DNA from: Nitzschia sp. pyKryTriq1
Taxonomy: Eukaryota; Bacillariophyta; Bacillariophyceae; Bacillariales; Bacillariaceae
Length of the DNA: 64,000 nucleotides
Reading direction: 5' to 3'
Assembly (NCBI GenBank): GCA_956465555.1
Contig: OY101118.1
Span: forward strand, 1,240,001-1,304,000
The translations under genes were made by a program, and so were the position numbers. Positions 41,850 through 54,343 of this stretch are shown here, in pieces. Each line of letters starts with the position of its first letter. Positions within the stretch are counted from its first letter, which is position 1. The notes beneath the pieces were generated by a model. It ran no database searches. It was not told where the DNA came from and saw nothing but the letters and a program-made list of their open reading frames with translations.

Positions 41850-43013
41850 TCACTTCTCCTCGGCAGTATCCTCGTCTTTAAAGAATGAAGTTTTCTTGTA
41901 AATGCCCTGGAGTTGCTCGTTTTTGGACAGTATAGTTTCAGAAGACTGTTGCAGCCGCTTCGCCAGTATGGAAGCAGCCTGCTTGCTTTGAGTATTGCCG
42001 GCACCCCACTTCTCAAATTGCTCGGCAAGCTTGTTCTGTACTTGTTCACCCGTCCATTCTCCTGTGTCGCTGAAATACTTTGAGACGGATTTTTTAGTCA
42101 GCTTGACAACTCGGTCGACGGTGTCGTGAGTCTTCGTCCCTCCCCCTGAAACGTCCGCAAGCGTGTCTGTTAAAACCTGCTTGAGTATTCCACCCACGTA
42201 GGCCTGGATCAATGCGTATAATTCGTCCGTCGTACATCCTCGTCTTCCTGTTTTGGCCAGATTCTCTAGGGACTGTGATTTAATCTGCTCGTCCAGAGTA
42301 TCAAAAGTGTCCAAAGCAAACTTGACTTCTGCCAAGTCCTTCTTCAGCGGCCGCGATTTAAGCAAAGCTACAACATTGCCTGACAGATCAATACTACCAA
42401 TGCGAACGAAACTGCTGCCCGACTTTCCCCGCTTTTTCGGATCTTCTTCGGGGAGCTCGGGTGGAAAGCCATTCTTCTTCAGATCATTCCTGTTCGAAAT
42501 AAGATAAAGAGGTGTGAGGAGCATAATCACACAGAAATGCGCCACCATGCAATCTCATTCATCAGACTCACCAGTTGTTTTTGTGAGAACAACATTGAAG
42601 AATTCCACCAGAATAGATACGTCATCTACCTGAATTTCAATGCAAGGTTTCAAATAGGAGTCCCAATGAAGGTAGACTCTACCGATTCGAAGGGCTTCCT
42701 CTTCTCCAGGAAGCTGAACGACGAAGTTCTTGACTTCGAGTTTGCGCTCCAAAACATTGAGTTTTACCCTGTCGGCGTGGCAAACTTTCGCAAAGACCTC
42801 GAGATCCTTTTTGGAAGATTCTGGCATCAGCAGCCCACCGTGCTTCATCATCAGTGTAATAATCTTTGAAGGATCGACATCCAGCATGGACGACCATTTT
42901 TTGCTTTCATCGTTATTCTTGCCAAACCAACCACCAGGACTTGGCGGTGACGCTTGGATAGGCGTCAAGATCAGCAAGGACCAAAGGCCGGCAAGTCTTA
43001 GAATGTGCAGCAT
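41850..43013 (-). CDS. Secretory-pathway protein of unknown function
   Basis: Exon 1 starts at 43013 with a signal peptide (MLHILRLAGLWSLLILTPIQA) and runs to a good donor (g|gtgagt) after 42572, phase 1. The next long open frame continues to 41850. The strongest-looking acceptor (cgaacag at about 42490) gives the wrong phase. An acceptor at 42446 (ccccgaag|) restores frame as LTKTT|EDPKKRGKSG and yields 345 residues; this model is preferred but not certain. The exon 1 product contains KLEVKNFVVQLPGEEEALRIG, and exon 2 is helical and charged with ALIQAYVGGILKQVLTDTLAD. No membrane helix follows the signal peptide, so a lumenal, secreted or organelle protein is likely. No family is recognised. 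Confidence 0.68.
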
Positions 43014-43961
43014 GCTGTAAATTATGTTTCTGGTTTCAAATTCACACTCCCGAAATCCTAGTGCGGGTATCAGTGCCTTACAGTATGAGGGATTGGAATA
43101 CGAGTACTGTGAATGAAGGTCTGACGAAGTTGTCGCTGTACGAGGAGTCTTGCTGATTTGAGACTGTGGTACAAGTATGTTAACGGTTGAGAGTTGAGAG
43201 TCGAGAGTTGACACGACGCCAGATAGAGCCCCGCCGGTACGAAGATGGCGATTTTGGATTTGATGGGCCCTTCGCTCAATTCTTCTTCGTGACTGACTCG
43301 ACTGCATGCTTGAGGCTTGGGTCACACTTGACACGTTGAACGATATTTCCAAGCTTCGACCCGCGGGTTGCTTCTATCTGACTGAACGGGTCTCTACTAA
43401 TGTACTCTATTCCTACATAGACTACTTCGCACGGTTCTACTATTTTTAATAGTAGATAGAAAGGTCCGGGGACCATAATATTTTCATTTTGCAGACGAAA
43501 TCCAACCCACGTCGACAAAAGATATCTCATTCATATCCTCTACGAATATTCAAATATGCAACTCTCTATCTGAGCTTGTAGGTAGGCTCTCGCCGCAACG
43601 ACCGGAAGGAATCCAACTTGGATTTCGATCTCATAAGCCAATGGTTTTTCACGTTGCCGCAGCATGTCATGCCCTGCTAGCTAAACTTTGTCACGGATCA
43701 GTCTCAACAGCAGATCAAGAAGCCTGGCCAATCATGTTCTGAAACAAGACGAAGCCTACCACTCCACTCGTAGTAGTACCGTATGCCACCAACCATATAA
43801 TTTATTGACCTGGACGAAAGGATAGAAGGTAAGAGTGCTGACCGTCCGCCAAGAAGAATCCTTGACCAATTGCTGGCCAAATCACCTCTATCCTGGGAAG
43901 GAACACTCGTAAATGTTCTTTTTAAAAGTATATGCAAAATGATGTATGTACCGATCGGGTC
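43014..43961. other. Intergenic region
   Basis: Nearly 950 bp without a supported gene. A short direct repeat (gttgagagttgagagtcgagagttga units) lies at about 43189-43211. Confidence 0.5.
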
Positions 43962-44732
43962 TCATTCTTCTTGCCGTCCCATCAGTCTTGTCAAGTTTCG
44001 AAGGACGAGGTCCTCCTCCTCTTTTGCACCGCGTGATTGTTCTTGCTGCTGGCGGTACTGGGCGTCCTCATAATCTCCAGCATCCTCCACATCACCTACC
44101 AGATATTCCCGAATTATTCTCCTGCGCAATTCGATCGGCAAATCGACCATAATGCGCATGATATCGTAAAGATCATCCCGTCCATCCTCGCCCGGAGTCC
44201 TAGCCCGCAACAAGAAGCCTAGGCCAATATTCGTAGGCGCCAAACCACGGACGAGTGTGAATCGTTTAAGGTCCCTGGCGACAAGAACAATAGAACCTCC
44301 TGCTGGTGGCCCTCCGTAGCATGTCTTCCAAGGGGCGCGGATGTGATGCTGGCGCCCTGGACTTGGAAAGCCATCGATAATAAGGTAGTCATAAAGTGCA
44401 TCCCATTGTCTCTGGACTACTGAAGTCGATTGGCGGTGAATGGTTGACGTAGTGTCCTGTTGGACTTCAACATACCGTTGGCCATGATGTAGATTCCAAA
44501 CGGGAGTGATGGAATCATTTATAAAATTGGAGGGGCTATGTTGAGCGAAAAGTTGTTGCACTCTTTGGATGGTAGTGCTTGGGTCTCCGGGTCGGAGAAA
44601 AACAATCTTATACGGTACGTGACAATGGATTTCGAGCCTACTACCAAGGGGATTTTTAGGTTCAAACCAACTCGTCAAGACATCGAAAGTAAATTGGCCT
44701 CGTTTGAAATGGTTGATTTTGTCGTGCGACAT
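43962..44732 (-). CDS. Hypothetical soluble protein
   Basis: Single-exon frame of 256 residues, unrecognised. Composition is coding-like and mixed, with no signal peptide or membrane segment. Readable features are YKIVFLRPGDPSTTIQRVQQ, a Gly/Pro-rich centre (PWKTCYGGPPAGGSIVLVAR), the helix DIMRIMVDLPIELRRRIIRE and a charged coiled-coil-like end (DAQYRQQQEQSRGAKEEEDL). An EYLVGDVEDAGDYED acidic patch precedes the end. The stop lies within a gene-poor flank. Confidence 0.65.
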   Translation of the reverse strand: MSHDKINHFKRGQFTFDVLTSWFEPKNPLGSRLEIHCHVPYKIVFLRPGDPSTTIQRVQQLFAQHSPSNFINDSITPVWNLHHGQRYVEVQQDTTSTIHRQSTSVVQRQWDALYDYLIIDGFPSPGRQHHIRAPWKTCYGGPPAGGSIVLVARDLKRFTLVRGLAPTNIGLGFLLRARTPGEDGRDDLYDIMRIMVDLPIELRRRIIREYLVGDVEDAGDYEDAQYRQQQEQSRGAKEEEDLVLRNLTRLMGRQEE

Positions 44733-45607
44733 GGTGGAATTTTATTAAATTGATGACGACGACGCGCTCTGCTTTTTGCTCGCCCTCCTACCGGTATGGC
44801 CAAACCCGAACCAATAATACTACACTCGTACAGTCTAGTTCCTTCCGAGTTGACGTGGAGACGTGGGTGCGTGGGGAGTTGAGTCGTGATGGCTGACAGG
44901 TGAAAAGGGATCCATGAAAAGAACCAACTTCGGAGTACTCATAGTCGGTACGTGTACCTCGAAACTGACTTGGCTGCGGTTGACAGAGATACTGAGAGTA
45001 TGAGTGCTTCTTCGACTTCGACGTCGACGAGGATCAGAGATCACAACATGATGTTTGGTGAGTAGTGTTGAAAGAAGCAAATAAAGAAATAAGGGCCAAG
45101 CGAAAGTGGAATGAATATAAGGCTTGCGCGTCAAACTTCAAGCTTGAATTCCAGTTTCCAAGCTTTCGACAGCGATTATTCAAGCTACGTGTACCTGTGC
45201 TGTATGCTGTACTGTGTTGTAGTGTGCTGTACTGTATACACTGTACTTGTACGTACATACCGATACACGGGATACGCATACTCGTACTGTACCTGGTACT
45301 GTTCGTCTAAATTACCAGTACTGTACTCGACTCGTACGGTACGTACATACTGTACCGGTACCAGGTACGTACCTGGTACTCACGAGTTACTGTAAAATGC
45401 GGGGGTCATTATGTTGTTATTATGGCGTGCGTTTCGGTCTTCGCATTATTTCGATGATTTCCTTCCTTCCATTTATTGAGACACAACAACATTGGATTCG
45501 TACTGCACCGCCATTGAAACTGCAAAATAATATATTACATGCACTGCATACGAGTGTGTCTACAGCCAGTCAGTTATCGCTAAATCATTTTTGAGCAAGG
45601 TCATAGA
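44733..45607. other. Intergenic region dominated by a GTAC tract
   Basis: No supported gene. Open frames across 45034-45395 on both strands consist mostly of the repeat tract and translate to Tyr/Val/Thr-rich nonsense. The tract ends about 220 bp upstream of the gene at 45608. Confidence 0.6.
45187..45383. repeat. Densest GTAC palindromic tract
   Basis: I count 19 GTAC tetramers in about 195 bp (fewer than one expected), many nested as gtacgtac, ggtaccagg and ctggtac, so that much of the tract can fold on itself. Confidence 0.88.
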
Positions 45608-46066
45608 ATGGATGAACTCGACAAATTTTTAAAGACAATAGATCTGAATCTAGATGCCGAAGAGGAGGAGGATGACCGAGAAGAGCAGCGGGAGCTCAGC
45701 AATGCAACGGCTTCTAAAGGCACATCGGGTTACCGAGGGGAGAGTCCCCTGCAGCGAGAGAAACGAATGGAATCTATACTACGACATGATTTGGTAGCCC
45801 CGCACGTCATCCAATTTTCGTCGTCGTATCATAATTCAAGGAGAAGACTGCGACGGACACTCGCTGGATTTCTTGTGCTTTCGCTGAGTATAACCGGGCT
45901 TCTTCGTTTCAGCAGCTTGGTGTTGGCAATTTCGCGCGAAAGTACGCTAGACATCGACTCCCAAATGAAAGCGGTCAATCTTGATCCAAACACAACAACG
46001 ACAACGACAACAACAGACTCAACAAAAAATAATGATTCGAGGAACAATACTAGGCAAAAGTCATAA
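45608..46066 (+). CDS. Single-pass membrane protein with acidic head and Thr-rich tail
   Basis: 152 residues, single exon, no recognised family. The N-terminus MDELDKFLKTIDLNLDAEEE is acidic. The middle carries RGESPLQREKRMESILRHDL. A membrane helix (LAGFLVLSLSITGLLRFSSL, about 85-104) is preceded by an arginine cluster (SRRRLRRT), which predicts a cytosolic N-terminus. The tail holds a run of nine Thr then Asn/Ser-rich residues, which could be O-glycosylated if lumenal. The Thr run is encoded by an ACA/ACG microsatellite and may vary in length. Confidence 0.65.
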   Translation: MDELDKFLKTIDLNLDAEEEEDDREEQRELSNATASKGTSGYRGESPLQREKRMESILRHDLVAPHVIQFSSSYHNSRRRLRRTLAGFLVLSLSITGLLRFSSLVLAISRESTLDIDSQMKAVNLDPNTTTTTTTTDSTKNNDSRNNTRQKS

Positions 46067-46284
46067 TCGAGGGAGCAGCGTCCGTCATCTTTCTCAAAAT
46101 GTGAGAAGGGGTGGATCAACATCTTTGTGCCTTGCATCGGTTCCATGAGGCAAATGAAAGAGCCGTCTTGAATCATTTTGCTGACCGTTGAGAAGTTATG
46201 GTCGGACTGTGGTTTCGGGGATTTGTTCATTGGATCTACCGAATGTCACAGTGGAGCAATAATCTGCGCCCACCCACAGATACC

Positions 46285-46869
46285 TCAGTTCGGTGGCGTT
46301 GGTCCCCCTTCTTCTTTCAAAGCATTCTCCTTTCTCAGCTGATCCGGAGTTATATGAAACAATGGACTTTGGAATCCAATTTTTCGGAGGTGCCAAATAG
46401 GATCAGTCAGTTCTCCAATCATAATATGAAGATGGACATGATAAACAGAATTCCATGGTGGTCGAATGAAAAACTTTCGGCTTTGAGCACCTTCTGGGTT
46501 GTACAATTCGAGCATTTTATTCGCCAAATCGTCCATTTCATTCAATAGTTTAGGTTTTAAGTCCCAGCAGTTTTTCAAGTGCTTTTTAGGAATTACCAGC
46601 AGGTGGCGCTTGGATCCGGGGTTGATATCATCGAAAGCCACGAGATTGTCGTTCTCAAAAATTAGCTGTGCCGGGTCCCTTGGGTTTCCCGGTTTGATTC
46701 GACCGTCAGCGATCTTACAGAAAATACACTTGGATTCGACATGGGCGGGTTCCGAGAAGAAATACCTAAAAGTATCTGGGGTGGGCTTGGACATCGCGGA
46801 TACTTGTACGATGGCTGATCTACTCCTTCGATGAGATAATATTTGCTTCCCTAGCAGACGATGAAGCAT
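46285..46869 (-). CDS. HIT-domain (histidine triad) nucleotide hydrolase
   Basis: Purine-nucleotide-binding hydrolase of the HIT superfamily, 194 residues, single exon. The N-terminal MLHRLLGKQILSHRRSRSAI is a likely mitochondrial presequence. The HIT domain starts at CIFCKIADGRI (zinc-type C48/C51), continues with LIFENDNLVAFDDINPGSK and HLLVIPKKHLKN, and has the triad YHVHLHIM with H144, H146 and H148. The C-terminal IWHLRKIGFQSPLFHITPDQL recalls the HINT3-like branch. Upstream in-frame ATGs would add about 97 residues of low-quality sequence, so the ATG opening the presequence was chosen. Substrate is likely an adenosine phosphoramidate or acyl-AMP, from family knowledge. Confidence 0.9.
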   Translation of the reverse strand: MLHRLLGKQILSHRRSRSAIVQVSAMSKPTPDTFRYFFSEPAHVESKCIFCKIADGRIKPGNPRDPAQLIFENDNLVAFDDINPGSKRHLLVIPKKHLKNCWDLKPKLLNEMDDLANKMLELYNPEGAQSRKFFIRPPWNSVYHVHLHIMIGELTDPIWHLRKIGFQSPLFHITPDQLRKENALKEEGGPTPPN

Positions 46870-47670
46870 GGGTGCGAATAAGCATGGTGCTTTATTTATT
46901 AGAAGGATTGCTCTCTGCGGTCTTCTGTCTTTGGTTTGCGGCGAGAGAGGTCGATCCTCATCGTCGTCCATCGTCATCTCGTCATTGCTGGGAATGTGAC
47001 TGTCTGTCTGTGCGTCGAACTCACTGCTCGTTGTTGCGGGCGTTGCGCGGAATTCACGCGTACTTATTGTACCACGTACCGCTACGAAAATACAGTATGT
47101 CGGTTTGACGTCGATCGACCAGAATATGGTACTATGTACCTTTTTCTTCTTGATCGTCAAGGTACTTTATCAATAGATTGTGCAATCTTTGCTGCTTTAG
47201 GATAATACTGTAGAGAGTACAGAGGTATCTCGTATGTACGTATCTCATTCTCTTCATCTAGAGGTCGAGATAAAACTAACATCGATATCCAGCGAGTCCG
47301 TGAAATTCTTCAGATTGCATCGGCCATATTTCGATTCTTTGCCCGTCTTGGCCGATACGTACCCAACCACGAGTCCTAGTATAGTTGTATAAATACCATA
47401 CTGAGTAGATCCAACAGAAGAACTGCGATACCGGTATAGCTTTTTAATAAGAAAGTTTACCAGAAACAATGTGAAATATAAGGCACGGGTATGTGCTGTC
47501 GGCTGTCGACTGTGTGTACCAGTACGTGTACTTGACTGGAGAAAAGAGCTCATGAGATAAGCGTGTGGGAAGAAGATTGCCAGCGCACAGCTTGACGCAT
47601 CGTACGGCTTCGGAGCTTGTAGCTTAATGATAGGTAGTCGGAGGAATTCCTCGCCAATTGAAACGTTGGC
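46870..47670. other. Intergenic region
   Basis: No supported gene in 800 bp. The minus-strand frame at 47254-47553 (99 codons) has one hydrophobic patch but no motif. It includes a taccggta palindrome near 47430. Confidence 0.5.
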
Positions 47671-50600
47671 TTATCTTGGCGGCATGGTGTCGGGTTGGCT
47701 AAACGAAAAGCCTTGGGCGCTGGAAGCCCCGACACCCGACATTGACTGTGAACCGGGAGCACCACTCGTGCCCATCTGGTTCTTGCTTAGATCACCAATA
47801 TCACCTAACGCCATGTCACCCCAGACGTCCATTCCTGACATGCTGATCGCTCGGCCATAGTTTCCTCGTCCTCCACTCGCCTGTCCTCTACCAGCAAGTC
47901 CAGAATCTGCTGTGGGCGTTTGAGAAGGCGCAGTCAACTGGTTGCTGACCGAGATTGTATCGTTCGCGCCTGCAAGCCCAGCACTAGCGAGGATCTGTTC
48001 TTGTTTTTGAACCAGCTTGCGAAGTTCAGCAACTTGCTCCACCAAATCTTCGTTGTTCTCGCCGCCGCTCCCACCCGATTCTTTGGATCTTCTAGCATAC
48101 CGAAGAATGTCACTGACAACAACATTGGCCGACAGAGCATTGTGATACAGCAACCAGGTTTGGATGTGACCAGGGAGTTGAAGAGCCGCAAGAACGAAGA
48201 GCGGCACAAATATAATGTGGGCGCAAACAATATCATGGATGCAGTAGAAAAACTTAACAAACTTGAATCCACAGAGCAATCCGAGCATGCAGATCGCTCC
48301 GATACCGTAGTATCCAGCAAGCGCGTACCGAAGGTAGTTGAGGTCTTCGATCACCAGCGTGATTACGCCAGCAACGACTCCAACGAAAATCAAGATACCA
48401 ACTGTACGGCGGATTGGGTAGGGCATGGACCTCTCATTGGCAGAGAAAATGCGCCCGATCACTAGCAGCGTGACCAAGATGATGAGGAGGTTTCCAACTC
48501 TAATTACGGGACTGGACAAAGAGATGTCAGAACGGAAAAGATTTGACCTTTGAATTCCTTGTGCAACAAGCAGGTATAAAGCCACCTTGATCAAAAAGAT
48601 CATCTTGGAGGTCAGGGGCATTTTCTTATAGAAAGCATTTTCTTCGTTCCACCACATTGACCAGCTCTTGCTCGATCCGCCAGACGTGCCTTGGATCCAG
48701 CGCAACCAGAGAAGATAATCGTTTGAAACAACGTTCCAATCAAATGTCAAAGGGTTGAACCAGAAAGGACTGGCGAGGAAAGAGATAGATGCTAGCCACA
48801 GGGACCAGGTGCGTCCAAAGTACTGCCCGGCATCTGTGTACAGACCCATCAGGATCAAGCCAGCTGCTAGTTCGACCCCAAGGTACAAGTGACTTGAAGC
48901 AAAGAAACGGTATTGCTCATCCATAGGGGTGTGCTGAGTGACAAAACCACGACCGGTGGGCCTATAAATGGCACCACCCACAAGAATAGTTTGCATCATG
49001 TAATTTGCCTTTGTTTGAATGTGGAACATGAAATGCAAAGGTCCTCCGGTAACGAAGACAAGCGCAATCTCTTGAAGGCTTGCGAACCACCCTCTTTCAA
49101 CCCCGAGAGTCGCGAAAAGAGGAATCGTTTGCAATAGACCGAGACCTCCAAGCAGCATCTGGATCGTACCCATGGGCGTGATGATACGATCGCCGATCTT
49201 TTCGAGCTCAAAAAGCGCCAATACAGTCATCAGGTAGACAACCAGATACACAGTGAGCACGGTAAGCACGTTTGAGAAGTAATGGCCAATGCCACCATAG
49301 TAGAAGGAGAGGAGACGGCAGAAATCCAGCCGGTGACACATGCGGTAAACATCCCGAGAGAGACTCTGTTCCCCTGCACCTTGACTAAGCTTGGCCTCGA
49401 ACTTGTAGATTTGGCTCATTCCAACATCACGACCTTTTCCAACTTGAAGATATTCTTTGAATCCCACCGATCCACCACGAATAACGTTGTTGTATCCGGC
49501 AAAGATGTCTTCCGATAGGTTGATTCCCTTTGAACTCTTGCTGATTCCACCTCGGGTAATGAAGAAGAGTTTGTCGAAAATATCAGGGTGCCCATAGTGC
49601 AGACGAATATGCAACGGCCTTGTCAGAACACGCTGTCCGAGAGTCACGAAAGAAATCTCTTGCAAGGCCATGTAGTTCGCGAGGGAGCTCACACTTCCAG
49701 TGAAAATGTGTTCGCGCAAACCAAGGATGGTAGTAGGCAAGGGACCTTCGCGCTTGGCGAATTCTTGGAGACAGTTTCTCATCTTGAGAGCCTCTTCGAA
49801 GTATCCCTCCTGGTTCATGTCAATAGTTTGAAGGAACTCTCCGCGGGTGAAAATCATGGCATGGTTCTGATTCTCTGGCTTTCCTTCACCGAGGACAGGA
49901 TTTCCTGGCAATCTGACACGGTACACTTCTTGAATATTACCACGACCGTCACTTTTCAGGAGGACTGAATAGAAAATGGACGCTCCAGCGCGATTGATTC
50001 GGATGTTGTCAATATAAGCAATTCGCAGGTGCGGAAATCGGTGCATTAGCTTTTCGATATCGTCTGCCTTCGGATCCTGGTTCCTCTTCATGTTACCATA
50101 TACCTGACAAGACACAATATATCCAAACTTTTCTCCCATCAAATCATTTGTTGTATCTTCATCTAAGCGTTCCATGTTCGCAAGAAGACGAAGCGCTTTT
50201 TCGTAGTACATCATTCCGTTGACTGTACGACTCAGCGTCTGAGCACGAATGCTAGCCCATCGGCGTGTTTCTTCGGTATATTTCTTTGACCAGAGCTTTT
50301 CTTCGTCTTTGATGCCCAATCGTTCAAGAAAGTTGTTCCAATCCTCCCGATACAATGTCTGCAGGTAAAGGATCGTGGAAACGCCTAGAGCATCAGTGCG
50401 CTTCTCGAGGTCCGCCTTGCTGTACGTGACATCCTCGGAGTAGTATGGTGTCAGTACATTCCAGGAGAACATATCGTGGATAGAAGGCGCGTCGGGCATG
50501 TCCATGAAAAGCGAGTTTACGAAGAAGGTCAATCGACGACGCGCTTCCTTCGATTTGGGTTCGACATCGTCAGGGTGCATGCACAACAGCCCATACAATT

Positions 50601-53600
50601 TCTTGAGCACTGCTTTCGCGTTTGTGTTTTGACAGACATCATCTAGTTGATCAGAGGCATAAGCATCGTCCCAGAAGAATCCGTTTTCCATACTTCCGAG
50701 GAAAGTCAATCGATCCAGTACATCCCGGCTTTCGGGGTCGCTGGCTGAGTTCTTGAGAAGCCCCTTTATACCATGCATGAAGGCTCGAAGCCTGTCGCGT
50801 ACTTGGTCTCTCATCGCATCGATGATTTGCTCGGAACGAGTATCTTTCTTTCCCATTTGAAAACCCCTCAGCGGTTCCGAGGGCTTTGCGTCAGCCTCGA
50901 GGCTGCTCAAAGACGTTGCGCTGACTGCTCGGCGGATGCCTCCACTTTTGGGGGGCTCCTGTTTACTGGCAGCCTCTGCTCTCTTCAGCGCTGAACGAGG
51001 TTTGGCCGCTGGCTTGCGACTCTTCATTCCCTTGTGCATGATCTTGATTGCTTCCTCCAAGTTCTTCAGGACACCACGCGTGCCTTGAAGCTTCACCTTG
51101 GATGAAAGATTCGCGTCCTCGGCCCAACTTTGAACCATTACACCGATTGCATTGATATCGTCGCTATGTAAGGGTCCAAGAATCTGCCTGATAAGAAACG
51201 ATCCCAGCTCCCACACTTCAGAGACGGCAGTTTGCATTGTTACATGCTCAGCAATCGGCTTGAAATATGTCTCATCGTTGTAAGCTCCAGTCTTCAGGTC
51301 GCTGTACTCTTCTATTGGCCGTTCAAGTTCCGACAGGGTATCCTCGATTGCCCCGGCTGTTTGAAACACGGGCAAGTAAATTGCTTGGCTGAATCCATCA
51401 AATTGGCTGAACTTCAAATTGTCGCTTTCGGTGTTGGAAATGATGTCTTCCTCTCTGAAGTGATCAATGATTTCGTTCCAGGCAGCGCTGAACATAACCC
51501 ACTTCTGAATCCTGACATCAAGAAGACGATTCACATAGCTCTGAAGCCTCTGAGAGTTGTTTCCGAGCAGCGAAGCAGACTCGGCAATGCTCGCAGCCGA
51601 GGTCGACCCCAAGAAGCTAGCAGATGACCCTCTACGGCTTCCTGCGTCAGGTGAAAGCATCTTTTTGCAGAAATTTTCAGGAGCACGACCAAAATTCTTT
51701 CTGATGTCGTCAATCGTTCGGATGTCTCCAAGGTTGTCCGAGAATCCAACCGACGTTCCCGCGAAGGACTGCCATGCCGCATACCAGATACTCATATCAA
51801 TAGTGTAAACGATGAACTGGGGAAGCCACCTCATCGTCAACAAGAGCATCATCTTCGCAAAGCTCTGGTTCGGATAGTTGGCGTAGTCGTCAGTCAGTTG
51901 AATCGAAGGAAGGACCATGGAGTAGACCTCAAATATGTACGAGAAGAATAATTTCCACGCCATCAAGGACACCCAGAAGAGGACATACACCACCGTGTGC
52001 CCGAACGATTCATGAACTTCTTTACCGGTGTACAGTCTACTGATAGGGTAAAGAATGTTCAGGAACGACTGGATGTAGTCATTCTGGCTGGTCAAGATTT
52101 TCGTTGAAAGCGCAGGGTAGATCTGAAGGATCATTTCGAAGGCGTAGGGGATCATGATCAACAAAGATAACCAAATGTACTGCCACCACCAGAAGGTAGA
52201 ATCTTCTTCAATTCCCAAGACGGTGCCATGTGAAGGGGAAAATGCCCACATCAAGTACAAAGTCTGATACACCAAACACAAGAAGCGGGCCACCAGAATC
52301 AATACAGATCCACATACTTCAGTACCCGACAATTGAATACCTGGGTAGCTTCCCCACACCTCAAGCAACGCCCAGCACAGGTGGAGGAAGTTGAAAATCC
52401 AGAATACTCCACTTGCGACTTGCAGGGAGTAAACAAGACCCCAGACAAGCTCTCTAGAAAATGCCACAACCGCCAACAGGAAGAATGTTACAATATGCCA
52501 TTCGAGGATGCGGTTCAATGCTAAGATACCGCGAAGCCAAGAACGTTTTTCCAAGAAGGTCTTTGGAGACTTTTCCATGCCTTCCGAGATAGGTGGAAGG
52601 CTCTCTCCGGGTAGAGGTCCTCCGAGCATAGCAATCCCCTCGACATCGGTCATATCTGCGGGATCCTCAAGAGAATGACGAAATTTCAAGCAATTCCTCG
52701 ACCAGAAGAACTCGTTGAAATCGTCGTAGTTTCTCTTATCAACGTGGTCTTTACTGCTGCTCATGTTCTGTATATCAAGCCATGAGGCATGTTAGAATCA
52801 CCTGTTGGAATGGAGACGACGGCATCACGATATGTCCTTACCTTGCCCACAATTTCGTAAATTGGTGTCACCACATTGTCAAGAAAGTGGCCTGCGTATA
52901 GACTTCTTGTTTGGGTGTATCCTTCACTCTTGATGTACTCCTCCATCATCTTGTGGTACAAGAACCAAGTACACTCAGGCATGTGTCTGAGATTGCACCC
53001 TTCGCCCCATATGCAGAAATAAAGCACCAAGTCAACCACACGGCTTGCAACCGCAGGTGGCGCCGACATGGATGCGTTCATTTTCGAGAAGTGAGGAGGT
53101 ACGCCCATCGCACGGCACCACTTTACGTAGTTAGAGAAAACTTTCGCGTGTAGGGCATGGATGGGGCTTGGTGGTTGCACCGAAGGAGGGAGGATATGAC
53201 TGCTCATGTATCTTCGGTTGTTGCTCAGAAGAATCAACAGATGCTCGGCTTGGTTACGAACCGATGAGTCCTGAAAACCAAAGAAGTTGCCAAGATCCTC
53301 ACAGGCAGAATATACCATGTTGGCATATTCTGCTAGGCGCGGGGGTAAGTCCGCAGGGTCAAACATATTGAATGCGTCAGGCACTGGTGGCGCATCACGA
53401 ACGGCATCCTTGAGAGCCGATCTCTTCAGAGCTTCCCCATTGTCCCTAGTGGAAACTGGGGAGTACGCATGTCGAAACATTGCACCGAGATCCAGGCGTC
53501 TAAAATCTCCATCATAATAGCCAATAGCTGCCGCTACAAGAACTGCAGCTGCGGTCCACACTAGGCTGACCACCAAGGGTGTCGGCAGTGGCACGCCCAA

Positions 53601-54343
53601 CCCAACAACACCACCTCCATTAGGGTAGAACGGGTAACCTCGAGCAATATCCATGATGCAGCCAGACGCTGGCTTCAACACTAGAGACGCCGCCACTGCT
53701 CCTACTTCTAGCACAGTTGCCAACGAGGTAACGCACTTGCTATCCCCTCTGTACAGCAGTGCAGAACATGCTGAGAAATCGCCGCGACCCAAGAGACACA
53801 AAAAATAATGGAAGAGAGCACCTACCTCATGGACAGCACGATACCAATCAACGATAAGACGCCACCAACAATGGGCAAATACAAGGTATAAGAAATCCCG
53901 ATAAAGCCACCTGAGAGAAGGGCCAAGGATACGCCAAAACAAATTCCAGGCATCATGGTTGGGAGGAGGACCCCAAGAGATATTCCAACCAAACCCGCAC
54001 CGATCGAAAGAACCCACAGAGCGACCATCGCCAGGTCCAACCCAACGGGAACAAAGAGTGGTTCAAGGTAAACATATGTGACAAATCCAGATAGAGCAGC
54101 AGACAGCAGACCCGAAAAGTATCGTTGGTCCCTGTGTGAGTAGAATTCAAGCGGCAAACAAGTGAGAATGGAAAAGCAAGTACAACCGCCTTCACAAAAA
54201 GTCCATCGCCTGGAAGAAACTCACACTGAAGCTTTGCTGGAGTACCATACTGTCAGACCAGCCAGCCCCAGCCTAGCGGCAGGGTAAAGAAAAGAAGATA
54301 TGGTGTCCATTACCCCATCGCCAGCCAAAACATCGGTTCCCAT
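47671..54343 (-). CDS. Beta-1,3-glucan synthase (GT48, FKS/callose synthase type)
   Basis: Integral membrane synthase that polymerises UDP-glucose into beta-1,3-glucan; in diatoms the candidate enzyme for vacuolar chrysolaminarin, sometimes called BGS. 2142 residues from four exons: 54343-54225, 54131-53826, 53748-52842 and 52767-47671; all joins keep frame (KAS|VDQRYFSG, VLSMR|GDSKC, EIVGK|NMSSSKD). N-terminal membrane helices are followed by the FKS1-type domain with YFCIWGEGCNLRHMPECTWF (about 380-400) and RRNYDDFNEFFW-like KRNYDDFNEFFW. The GT48 core has TILYLQTLYREDWNNFLERL (about 1230), RRWASIRAQTLSRTVNGMMY, HPDIFDKLFFITRGGISKSS (about 1510) and IYKFEAKLSQGAGEQSLSRD. About ten C-terminal helices and a Ser/Gly/Gln-rich tail follow. 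Confidence 0.96.

Noticed and set aside
45034-45395. Overlapping open frames on both strands
   Set aside because: They translate the GTAC repeat tract and have no independent support.
47254-47553. 99-codon minus-strand frame with a hydrophobic patch
   Set aside because: No clear signal peptide or motif and poor composition; left as intergenic.
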